From positions 6,696,001-6,760,000 of the forward strand of contig NZ_CP113910.1 of the NCBI RefSeq assembly GCF_024701375.2: a DNA stretch of 64,000 nt, in the 5' to 3' direction. This document shows positions 56,404 to 64,000 of the stretch, piece after piece. The stretch's first letter is position 1, and each line of letters starts with the position of its first letter. The notes under the pieces were generated by a model. It was not told where the DNA came from. It did no database searches and was given only the letters and a program-made list of their open reading frames with translations. Source of the DNA: Streptomyces sp. KMM 9044 (lineage in GTDB: Bacteria; Actinomycetota; Actinomycetes; Streptomycetales; Streptomycetaceae). A program made the position numbers and the translations under genes.

Positions 56404-57025
56404 GGCAGTCGGGGAGGCGCTCCCTGCTCCCCCGGCCGGCACATGACGGCCGTGCCCGGGTCCTGCTCGGCGAAGGCGGCGGCGCGGGACGTGAACAGAC
56501 GCAGCAGCCGGGCCGGCATGGTGCCCGAGCGGAACGGTTCGCCCGCCGCGGCACCGTGGCGGAGTTCGGAGAGCCACTGCGAGAACCCCTGGTATCCCCG
56601 CACGCGCCGCAGGCAGTCCTGCGCGTAGCCGGCCGGCGCGTCACCGAGCAGGAAGGCCCCGTCGAAGCGGAACCTGCACGCGGAGTGCGACTCGGCCCGC
56701 TCCAGCAGGCTCCGTGCGGGACCACGCCGCTCCAGCCCGCGCACCGCCCCCTTCCTCGATCACCCCGGCCCGGGGCCGCCACTCGATGAACTCCCTCGAC
56801 CCGGCCTCCGGGACCAGGCACTCCCCACCGGCCGCCCGCAGGATGCTGCCGGCGGTCAGCCCGGCCGGACCGGCACCCGGACGAAGATCGGAAGCCGTTG
56901 TGGAGCAAGGGAGCCGTAATCGCCGCGGCAGGGTGAGGACTGCGTCATCCGGTCGTTGCGGCGGCAGCGCGCCCTGCTGACGCGGGGACGCCGTGGTCGT
57001 GCTTTCGGCCTGGAGGCCGGTGAGA
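56404..57025. other. Region without a clear gene; possible relic
   Basis: 622 bases. On the minus strand, 56420-56860 shows protein-like pieces in different frames (REFIEWRPRAGVIEEG, then CRFRFDGAFLLGDAPAGYAQ and GEPFRSGTMPARLLRLFTSR) but no uninterrupted frame or start. It looks like a decayed gene of unknown family. Confidence 0.4.
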
Positions 57026-57439
57026 TCAGCCCTGACCCAGCCGCGGTATCTCGATCGCGGGGCAGCGGTCCATCACCATCTCCAGGCCCGCCGCGCGGGC
57101 CCGCTCGTAGGCCGCCTCGTCGACGACGTCCAACTGGAACCAGATCGCCCTGGCGCCCTTGGCAACCGCCTCGTCCGCGACCGCCCCGGCCAGTTCGCTG
57201 TTCACGAACACGTCCACGACGTCCACCTCGAAGGGGATGTCCGCCAGCGAGGCGTACCCCTGCTCGCCCTGCACCGTCTCGGCCTTCGGATGCACCGGCA
57301 CCACACGTTTGCCGAAACGCTGCAGCACCTGGGCGACGCCGTACGCCGCGCGCTGCCGGTTCGACGACAGGCCCACCACGGCCCAGGTGTCGCCGAGCCC
57401 GGTGAGGATCCTGCGGACCGTTGCCTCGTCGCCGTACAC
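57026..57439 (-). CDS. CoA-binding-domain protein (YccU type)
   Basis: 137 residues, Rossmann fold: TWAVVGLSSNRQRAAYGVAQ, VVPVHPKAETVQGEQGYASL and VDVVDVFVNSELAGAVADEA. GTG 57439 is chosen because AGGAGG lies 7 bases upstream; the frame is open 28 codons further. Function of the family is not settled. Confidence 0.85.
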   Translation of the reverse strand: MYGDEATVRRILTGLGDTWAVVGLSSNRQRAAYGVAQVLQRFGKRVVPVHPKAETVQGEQGYASLADIPFEVDVVDVFVNSELAGAVADEAVAKGARAIWFQLDVVDEAAYERARAAGLEMVMDRCPAIEIPRLGQG

Positions 57440-57612
57440 CGTGGGCCTCCTGGGGGCGTAGCCGTAGTGGTCGTCAGGGAGCTGTCCTACGGGCAACGAA
57501 CCGGAGTCCGGGGTGATTCCCAAGGACTTGGGGAACGTCCCGGAGCCACGGCGTCCCCCGAAAAGAGTGCGAGATGACTGCGCGGGCCCGCTTGTGCGCC
57601 TACGCTCGCCTC

Positions 57613-58404
57613 GTGCTGCGCATCACCGACGCCCGGACCGGCGAACTCGTGGACGCCACCCCCGCCCGGCGGGGCCTCACCCGCGTCGAGGCCCACACGC
57701 GTGGGTTGGATCCGACGAACCTGCGCGTGCTGCTCGTCGCCGACCTGCTCGTGCGCGCCCTGGAACTCGGCGGCACCCCGGTGTGGGCGCTGCTCGACGG
57801 CGAACGGGACCTGCCCGAACTGCGTGCCGCGGGCGCCGCCCTCGGCGTACGGCCCTTCGAGGACGGCCGGGACGCCGGTACGGGACTGGGGGAGGCCCAG
57901 GTCCTGCACGTGGTGAGCGAGGGCGGCGCGGCACCCGACGGAGTGCGTGTCGTCGTCGCCCCCGTCCACCAGGAAGGGCTGGGTGACGCGCCGGACGGCG
58001 CCGATCGCGCCGATTCCAGCGACGTCCCCGGCCCCGCCCGTCTCACCGCCCCGGACGACCCCACCGAGCCGACGGTCCTGCGGCTCGCCCTGCTCGCGCG
58101 TCCCCGGAGCAGTCCGCTGCGGCTCGACCTCGCCGCCCTGGACGAGGCCGCGGGCACCCTCGGGCGCTGGCGCGGTGCGGTCGCCGCCTGGGCGCACCGG
58201 CCCTCGCGGCCCATCCCCGACACGGTGCGGGTGGCCCTGCGCACCGCCTGGGAGGACGACCTGGACGCGGCCGGCGTGCTCCGCCTGCTCCGCGCGGTGG
58301 AGCAGGACGCGGAGGTGCCGGACGGTGCCCGCTTCGAGACGTACGCCTACGCCGACCGGCTGCTCGGCCTCGACCTCACCCGGGACCTGGGATCCCCGGC
58401 ATGA
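57613..58404 (+). CDS. Cysteinyl-tRNA-synthetase-related protein
   Basis: 263 residues from GTG 57613, which lies 6 nt after TACGCT. The first part (LRITDARTGELVDATPARRG, then DPTNLRVLLVADLLVRALEL) recalls the N-terminal nucleotide-binding half of CysS/MshC, but the HIGH-like motif is not preserved and the central part is shortened; the C-terminal part LGRWRGAVAAWAHRPSRPIP recalls their helical region. Likely not a functional synthetase. Stop overlaps the next start by 4 bases. Confidence 0.6.
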   Translation: MLRITDARTGELVDATPARRGLTRVEAHTRGLDPTNLRVLLVADLLVRALELGGTPVWALLDGERDLPELRAAGAALGVRPFEDGRDAGTGLGEAQVLHVVSEGGAAPDGVRVVVAPVHQEGLGDAPDGADRADSSDVPGPARLTAPDDPTEPTVLRLALLARPRSSPLRLDLAALDEAAGTLGRWRGAVAAWAHRPSRPIPDTVRVALRTAWEDDLDAAGVLRLLRAVEQDAEVPDGARFETYAYADRLLGLDLTRDLGSPA

Positions 58405-59084
58405 CCGGGAACCCAGGCGGGACCGGGGCCGCGGGAGGCACCGGGTCCACCGGGACGGGGCCGTCGCGCCGGCTGGTCGTGCTGCGGCACGCCAAGTCCG
58501 CCTGGCCCGAGGGCGTACCCGACCACGACCGTCCGCTCGCCGCGCGCGGCGAGCGCGACGCGCCCGCCGCCGGGCGCGCGATCGCCGGGACCGTCGGCAC
58601 GCCCGGCCTCGTCCTGTGCTCCACCGCCGTACGCGCGCGCCGGACCTGGGAGCCGGTGGCGGCCCAGTGGGACACACCCCCGCCGGTCCGGCACGAGCCG
58701 CGGCTCTACGCCGCCGGTGTTCCCGACCTGCTGGCGGCGGTGCGCGAGGTGCCCGCCGAAGTCGGCACCCTGCTGCTGATCGGCCACGACCCGGGCCTGG
58801 CCGACCTCGTCCTGACGCTGGTCGGCGACGGTGTGGGCGACACGCTCGACCGGGTCCGCGCCAAGTTCCCGACCTCCGCGGTCGCGGTGCTGTCCTGGCG
58901 CGGCGCCGCCTGGACGGACCTCGCCCCCGGCACCGCCCTGCTGACCGCAATGACCGTGCCCCGGGGCAACGCGCGGCAGGCCTTTCGGCACGCCCGGCCG
59001 TCAGCCCCGCCTGTACCGGTCCGCCCCCGCCCGCCCGTCCCGCGCCTGCCGCCCGTGACGTCCCGCCCGGACGGCTGCGCATAG
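58401..59084 (+). CDS. SixA-type histidine phosphatase
   Basis: 227 residues. The RHG box reads LVVLRHAKSAWPEGVPDHDR (SixA form RHAKS), and TLLLIGHDPGLADLVLTLVG carries the second catalytic His. The C-terminal 45 residues are Pro/Arg-rich and disordered. ATG 58401 is coupled to the preceding stop. Confidence 0.88.
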   Translation: MTGNPGGTGAAGGTGSTGTGPSRRLVVLRHAKSAWPEGVPDHDRPLAARGERDAPAAGRAIAGTVGTPGLVLCSTAVRARRTWEPVAAQWDTPPPVRHEPRLYAAGVPDLLAAVREVPAEVGTLLLIGHDPGLADLVLTLVGDGVGDTLDRVRAKFPTSAVAVLSWRGAAWTDLAPGTALLTAMTVPRGNARQAFRHARPSAPPVPVRPRPPVPRLPPVTSRPDGCA

Positions 59085-59093
59085 GGTGGCCGG

Positions 59094-59720
59094 ATGCAGG
59101 ACGAGTACCGCACCGTCACCCGCGCCGGTGTGCACGAGACCGAGATCAACCGCTCCCGCTTCCTGTGCGCGCTCGCCCCGGCGGCCACCGAGCGGGAGGC
59201 GCAGGAGTTCGTCGCCGCCGTCCGCAAGGAGCACTCCGACGCCACCCACAACTGCTGGGCCTACGTCATCGGCGCGGACGCCTCCGTCCAGAAAGCGAGC
59301 GACGACGGCGAACCCGGCGGCACCGCGGGCGTCCCCATGCTCCAGATGCTGCTGCGCCGCGACATGCGGTACGTCGTCGCCGTCGTCACCCGCTACTACG
59401 GCGGGGTCAAACTCGGCGCGGGCGGGCTCATCCGCGCCTACGGCGGGGCTGTCGGCGAGGCGCTGGACAGTGTCGGCACGCTCACCCGGCGCCGGTTCCG
59501 GCTGGCCGCGGTGACCGTCGACCACCAGCGGGCCGGCAAGGTCCAGAACGACCTGCGCTCCACGGGACGCGAGGTGCGGGACGTGCGCTACGGCGAGGAG
59601 GTCACGATCGAGATCGCCCTCCCGGACGCCGATGTGGACGCCTTCCGGTCCTGGCTCGCGGACGCGACCGCCGGGACCGCCCGCTTCGAACCAGGCGGTG
59701 AGACGTACGGCGACGTGTGA
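59094..59720 (+). CDS. YigZ/IMPACT-family protein
   Basis: 208 residues. Family blocks: INRSRFLCALAPAATEREAQ, ATHNCWAYVIGADASVQKAS, DDGEPGGTAGVPMLQMLLRR, VVTRYYGGVKLGAGGLIRAY. Linked to translation control in other organisms. ATG 59094 with TAGGGT 6 nt upstream, leaderless. Confidence 0.92.
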   Translation: MQDEYRTVTRAGVHETEINRSRFLCALAPAATEREAQEFVAAVRKEHSDATHNCWAYVIGADASVQKASDDGEPGGTAGVPMLQMLLRRDMRYVVAVVTRYYGGVKLGAGGLIRAYGGAVGEALDSVGTLTRRRFRLAAVTVDHQRAGKVQNDLRSTGREVRDVRYGEEVTIEIALPDADVDAFRSWLADATAGTARFEPGGETYGDV

Positions 59721-59864
59721 CGACCGCAACCGCGCGCCCCGTCGGCTCATGACGCCGCAGTGGGTGCTCTGCCCGTACAACGGGCTCAAGCGGCCCCGGT
59801 CGTGACGGGGCGATACGGGAGTTTCCGGCTGTGATGTCGGACCCGGCCGTTACTCTCGGGGATC

Positions 59865-61028
59865 ATGAGACTGCTGCACACTTCCGACTGGCACCTCGGC
59901 CGGTCGTTCCACCGGGTCGGCATGCTCGGTGCCCAGGCCGAGTTCATCGGCCACCTGGTCGCGACCGTGCGTGAGCACGCCGTCGACGCGGTGGTCGTGT
60001 CGGGAGACGTGTACGACCGGGCCGTGCCGCCGCTCGCCGCGGTGGAGCTGTTCGACGACGCCCTGCACCGCCTCGCCGACCTGGGCGTGCCGACGGTGAT
60101 GATCTCCGGCAACCACGACTCGGCCCGCCGCCTCGGCGTCGGTGCCGGACTCATCGGGCGCGCGGGTATCCATCTGCGGACCGACTCCTCGGCGAGCGCT
60201 ACCCCCGTGATGCTGTCCGACACCCACGGGGAGGTCGCTTTCTACGGAGTGCCCTATCTGGAACCGGCGCTCGTCAAGGACGAGTTCGGGCTGGAGAAGG
60301 CGGGGCACGAGACGGTGCTCGCCGCCGCCATGGACCGGATCCGCGCCGACCTCGCCGCCCGCCCGCACGTCACCCGTTCGGTCGTCCTCGCGCACGCCTT
60401 CGTCACCGGCGGGGCACCGAGCGACAGTGAGCGGGACATCACCGTGGGCGGGGTCGCCGCAGTACCCGCCGGAGTGTTCGACGGCGTCGACTACGTGGCG
60501 CTCGGGCACCTGCACGGCTGCCAGACCCTCACCGAGCGCGTGCGCTACTCCGGCTCCCCGCTTCCGTACTCCTTCTCCGAGGCGGACCACCGCAAGAGCA
60601 TGTGGCTCGTCGACCTGGCCGCCGACGGCGGTCTCACCGCCGAGCGGGTCGACTGCCCGGTGCCGCGCGCCCTCGCCCGGATCCGCGGCACCCTGGAGGA
60701 ACTGCTCGCCGACCCCGGGCTCGAACCGCACACCGAGGCGTGGGTCGAGGCCACCCTCACCGACCCGGTCCGCCCGGCCGACCCGATGGCCAGGCTCGGC
60801 GAACGCTTCCCGCACGTCCTCAGCCTCGTCTTCGAACCCGACCGCGCGCCCGACGACCCGGCGGTCTCCTACGCCCGACGCCTCGCCGGCCGTGACGACC
60901 AGCAGATCGCGGAGGACTTCGTCGCCCATGTGCGCGGCACCGGCCCCGACGAGCGGGAGAGGGCCGTCCTGCGGGACGCCGTCGACGCCGCCCGCGCCGA
61001 CCAGGCCGTACGGGAGGCGGCGCGGTGA
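59865..61028 (+). CDS. sbcD: Exonuclease subunit SbcD
   Basis: 387 residues, Mre11-like nuclease. Metal-binding motifs: HTSDWHLGRSF (D8, H10), VVSGDVYDRAVPP, MISGNHDSARRLG, VLAHAFVTGG and ALGHLHGCQ. With SbcC it cleaves DNA hairpins and processes DNA ends. The stop overlaps the sbcC start. Confidence 0.95.
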   Translation: MRLLHTSDWHLGRSFHRVGMLGAQAEFIGHLVATVREHAVDAVVVSGDVYDRAVPPLAAVELFDDALHRLADLGVPTVMISGNHDSARRLGVGAGLIGRAGIHLRTDSSASATPVMLSDTHGEVAFYGVPYLEPALVKDEFGLEKAGHETVLAAAMDRIRADLAARPHVTRSVVLAHAFVTGGAPSDSERDITVGGVAAVPAGVFDGVDYVALGHLHGCQTLTERVRYSGSPLPYSFSEADHRKSMWLVDLAADGGLTAERVDCPVPRALARIRGTLEELLADPGLEPHTEAWVEATLTDPVRPADPMARLGERFPHVLSLVFEPDRAPDDPAVSYARRLAGRDDQQIAEDFVAHVRGTGPDERERAVLRDAVDAARADQAVREAAR

Positions 61029-64000
61029 GGCTGCACCGGCTCGACATCACCGCCTTCGGGCCCTTCGGCGGCTCGCTCACCGTCGATTTCGACGAGCTGT
61101 CCGCCGCGGGCCTCTTCCTGCTGCACGGCCCCACCGGCGCCGGCAAGACCTCGATACTCGACGCCGTCTGCTACGCGCTGTACGGCTCCGTCCCCGGGGC
61201 CCGGCAGAGCGGACAGGGCATGACCCTGCGCAGCGACCACGCCGCCCCCGCCACCCGCACCGAGGTCACGCTCGACCTCACCGTTGTCGGACGCCGGCTC
61301 GAAGTCACCCGGCAACCGCCCTGGCAGCGCCCGAAGAAGCGCGGCACCGGCACCACCCTCGACAAGGCGCAGACCTGGCTGCGCGAGTACGACCCGGCGG
61401 CCCGGTCCTGGAAGGACCTCAGCCGCTCCCACCAGGAGATCGGCGAGGAGATCGCCCAGCTCCTCGGCATGAGCCGGGAGCAGTTCTGCCAGGTCGTCCT
61501 CCTGCCCCAGGGCGACTTCGCGCGGTTCCTGCGCGCCGACGCCGAGGCCCGCGGCAAGCTTCTCGGCCGGCTCTTCGACACCCGCCGCTTCGCCGATGTG
61601 GAAAAGCACCTCGCCGAGCGCCGCCGCGCCACCGAGTCCCAGGTACGGGACGGCGACGCGGACCTGCTCGCCGAAGCGCACCGGATGCAGCAGGCAGCGG
61701 GCGAGGCCATGCCCCTCGACGACCTCGCGCCGGGCGAACCGGGACTGGCCGAGAGCGTGCTGACCGCGGCCGCCGTCGCCCGCAGCACCGCCCGCGAACA
61801 GCTCGCCGTCGCCCGCTGCCGGCTCACCGCGGCCGAATCCGCCCAGGCCACCGCCGACCGGTCACTGGACGGCGTACGCGAACGGGACCGGCTGCAGCGG
61901 CGGTTCGCCGAGGCACGGGAGAGCGCGGCTCGGCTGGCGGAGGGGGACGGAGCCCGGCAGGAGGCGCAGACCCGCCTGGACCGCTCCCGCAAAGCCGAGG
62001 CGGTCGCCCCCGCCCTGGAACTGCGGGAGTCCGCCGACGCCGAACACCGGGACGAGGCCGCCGTCGAGGCGCGCACGCGTGCCCTGCTCCCCGTGGCCCA
62101 CCAGGAGGCGGGCGCGGCCGGACTCGCCGCCGCCGCACGCCGGGCCGCCGAGGAACTGGGTGGCCTCGAGTCGGCCCGCCGCGCCGAGCGACGGCTCGCC
62201 GAACTCCTCGACGAGCGGGCCGGCCTGGACCGCCAGGAGCGCGCCGACGACGAGGCGCTGGACGAGTCGGACGCCTGGCTCACCGGCTGGGCAGAGACCC
62301 GGGCCGGGCTTCAGGCCCGCATCGAGTCCGCGCAGGAGGCCGCGACCAGGGCCGGCGAACTCGCGGTGCAGCGCGACCCCGCGCACAGGCGGCTCAACGC
62401 CGCACGGCTGCGGGACCAGCTGGCCGGGGACACCGACCGCGCCGCCGAGCAGGCCCGAAAGGCCCGGGAGCAGGCACTCGCGGCCAAGCAGCACTGGCTC
62501 GACCTCAAGGAACAGCGGCTGGCCGGCATCGCCGCCGAACTCGCCGCGGGCCTTACCGACGGCGCGCCCTGCGCGGTCTGCGGGGCCACCGAGCACCCCG
62601 CCCCCGCCCGCAAGGACGCCGGTCATGTCGACCGCGAGGCGGAGGAGCGCGCCCTCACCGCCCACCAGAGCGCGGAGGAACGCCGAGCCGACGACGAACG
62701 GCGCCTCGGCGTCGTCCGCGAGGCGCTGGCCGCTGCCGGAGCGGAGGCGGGGGACACACCGACCGGCCGACTCGTCCACGAGGTGGAGGAACTGGAGGCG
62801 CAGTACGCGCGTGCGCGGGACGCGGCCTCCGTACTGCACTCCGCGCAGGAACGGCTGCGGCAGGCGGAGCACGAGCACGAGCGGCGGGTCACCGCACAGC
62901 GTGAGGCGGCGGTCCGGACGGCTGCGCGGGTGGGCGTTCGCGAGCGCCTGGACCGGGAACAGGCAGCGCTGGAGGAGGAGTTGACCACGACGCGGGGTGC
63001 CGCGGACAGCGTGGCCGTGCGTGCCGCCCAACTGGAGCGCACCGCGGCACGGTTCACCGAGGCCGCCGAGGCCGCCCGGCTCGCCGACGGCGCCGCGCAG
63101 CGGCTCAAGCACGCCGATGCCAGGCTCGCGGACGCCGCCTTCCGGGCAGGGTTCGACACCCCGCGGGCGGCGGCCGAGGCACTCCTCGACCCCGCCGACC
63201 ACCGAGCGCTGCAGCACCGCCTGGAGGTCCGGCAGCAGCAGGAGGCCGCCGTCCGCGCGGTGCTCGCCGAGCCCGAAACCGCGGCTGCCGCCCAGCAGCC
63301 CCCCGCAGACCTCGCCGCCGCGCAGCGCGCCGCCGAGGCCGCGGGCCGCAGGGTGCGCGAGGCGGCCTCCGCCCGCGACGCCGCCGCCCGTCGCTGCGTC
63401 GAACTCGACCGGCTCTCCGCGCGGGCCACCGCCTCGGCGCGGCGGCTGGCACCGCTGCGCGAGGAGCATGACCGGGCGGCCCGCATGGCGGGCCTCACCG
63501 CGGGCACCTCCGCGGACAACGAACGCAGGATGCGCCTGGAGTCCTACGTCCTGGCCGCCCGCCTGGAACAGGTGGCCGCCGCGGCGACCGCACGGCTGCG
63601 CCGCATGTCGTCCGGCCGCTACACCCTGGTGCACTCCGACGACCGCACCGGCCGCGGCCGCAGCGGCCTCGGCCTGCACGTCGTGGACGCGTGGACCGGC
63701 CGGGAGCGGGACACCGCGACCCTCTCGGGCGGCGAGACCTTCTTCGCCTCGCTCGCCCTCGCGCTCGGTCTCGCCGACGTCGTCACCGACGAGGCCGGCG
63801 GGGTCCGGCTGGACACCCTCTTCATCGACGAGGGCTTCGGCAGCCTCGACGACCAGACCCTCGACGAGGTGCTGGACGTCCTGGACTCCCTGCGGGAGCG
63901 CGACCGCAGCGTGGGCATCGTCAGCCACGTCGCCGACCTGCGCCGGCGCATCCACGCCCAACTCGCTGTGGTGAAGGGCCGCTCGGGCTCGACGGTACGG
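61025..64000 (+). CDS. sbcC: Exonuclease subunit SbcC, 3' end outside the window
   Basis: 992 residues visible, Rad50-like ATPase. Walker A GPTGAGKTS (35-43), long coiled coils, zinc hook C516-x2-C519 (APCAVCGATEHP), signature LSGGETFFASLALALG from residue 900, Walker B LDTLFIDEGFGSLD. GTG 61025 overlaps the sbcD stop by 4 bases. An SbcCD complex that cleaves long hairpins is notable in a region rich in long inverted repeats. Confidence 0.96.
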   Translation, partial: MRLHRLDITAFGPFGGSLTVDFDELSAAGLFLLHGPTGAGKTSILDAVCYALYGSVPGARQSGQGMTLRSDHAAPATRTEVTLDLTVVGRRLEVTRQPPWQRPKKRGTGTTLDKAQTWLREYDPAARSWKDLSRSHQEIGEEIAQLLGMSREQFCQVVLLPQGDFARFLRADAEARGKLLGRLFDTRRFADVEKHLAERRRATESQVRDGDADLLAEAHRMQQAAGEAMPLDDLAPGEPGLAESVLTAAAVARSTAREQLAVARCRLTAAESAQATADRSLDGVRERDRLQRRFAEARESAARLAEGDGARQEAQTRLDRSRKAEAVAPALELRESADAEHRDEAAVEARTRALLPVAHQEAGAAGLAAAARRAAEELGGLESARRAERRLAELLDERAGLDRQERADDEALDESDAWLTGWAETRAGLQARIESAQEAATRAGELAVQRDPAHRRLNAARLRDQLAGDTDRAAEQARKAREQALAAKQHWLDLKEQRLAGIAAELAAGLTDGAPCAVCGATEHPAPARKDAGHVDREAEERALTAHQSAEERRADDERRLGVVREALAAAGAEAGDTPTGRLVHEVEELEAQYARARDAASVLHSAQERLRQAEHEHERRVTAQREAAVRTAARVGVRERLDREQAALEEELTTTRGAADSVAVRAAQLERTAARFTEAAEAARLADGAAQRLKHADARLADAAFRAGFDTPRAAAEALLDPADHRALQHRLEVRQQQEAAVRAVLAEPETAAAAQQPPADLAAAQRAAEAAGRRVREAASARDAAARRCVELDRLSARATASARRLAPLREEHDRAARMAGLTAGTSADNERRMRLESYVLAARLEQVAAAATARLRRMSSGRYTLVHSDDRTGRGRSGLGLHVVDAWTGRERDTATLSGGETFFASLALALGLADVVTDEAGGVRLDTLFIDEGFGSLDDQTLDEVLDVLDSLRERDRSVGIVSHVADLRRRIHAQLAVVKGRSGSTVR

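Overview
High-GC DNA with GTG starts and strong actinomycete gene signatures: a divergent third EF-Tu, an SbcCD pair, a TfuA/YcaO peptide cluster, and many starts that appear leaderless. I read it as a Streptomyces chromosome. Accessory DNA (about 1-6.8 kb and 11.3-45.4 kb) alternates with ordinary chromosomal genes (about 6.8-11.2 kb and 45.4-64 kb). No rRNA, tRNA or CRISPR array was seen.

Left edge (1-6.8 kb): a group II intron whose reverse transcriptase gene is interrupted by an IS5-type element sits inside an IS3-family transposase gene. It is followed by a large 2-oxoglutarate/Fe(II) dioxygenase-like gene. A chromosomal block follows: uppP, a VTT-domain membrane protein, tuf3-like EF-Tu and a spermidine-synthase-like gene. 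A tyrosine recombinase with a long C-terminal extension (11.3-13.1 kb) opens the main accessory region.

Transposon nest (13.2-24.5 kb): an IS3-family element is split 8 kb apart by a composite structure made of two inverted copies of one ISAs1-type element. The second copy was itself hit by two other ISAs1-type elements, each leaving a 10-bp target duplication. The cargo (one small unknown gene) was hit by an IS1182 element. A frameshifted IS1380 transposase follows.

Secreted-peptide locus (24.8-28.9 kb): a gene for a small exported cysteine-containing protein is cut in two by an IS5-type element. Removing the element and one 3-bp repeat restores the frame exactly. A strong hairpin and three overlapping genes for an ABC ATPase and two membrane proteins follow.

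Small accessory genes (29-32.8 kb) include cutA, an XRE/TPR regulator and two unknown proteins. A probable RiPP cluster (32.98-39.99 kb) then runs: 32-residue candidate precursor, hairpin, TfuA, YcaO, methyltransferase, glycerol-3-phosphate-dehydrogenase-like protein, small membrane protein, HTTM protein, HPr-kinase-like protein, terminator. An acetyltransferase and a second, truncated dehydrogenase paralogue follow. The paralogue is cut by an IS3 element that carries an ISL3 element. A third IS5-type copy, holding two tandem MITE-like elements, ends the region at the 3' end of an MFS gene.

Right block (45.4-64 kb): MFS transporter, membrane-anchored protein, DUF4442 thioesterase-like protein, cyclic-nucleotide-binding-domain protein diverging from a universal stress protein over three DevR-like palindromes, phosphoketolase, gamma-carbonic-anhydrase-like protein, hexapeptide acyltransferase, YbaK-like deacylase, CDF transporter with a divergent ArsR regulator, CoA-binding protein, a CysS-like protein, SixA-type phosphatase, YigZ, and sbcD-sbcC (sbcC runs off the window). 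The best candidates for something undescribed are the TfuA/YcaO cluster with its dehydrogenase, kinase and HTTM partners, the peptide/ABC locus, and the paired MITEs.
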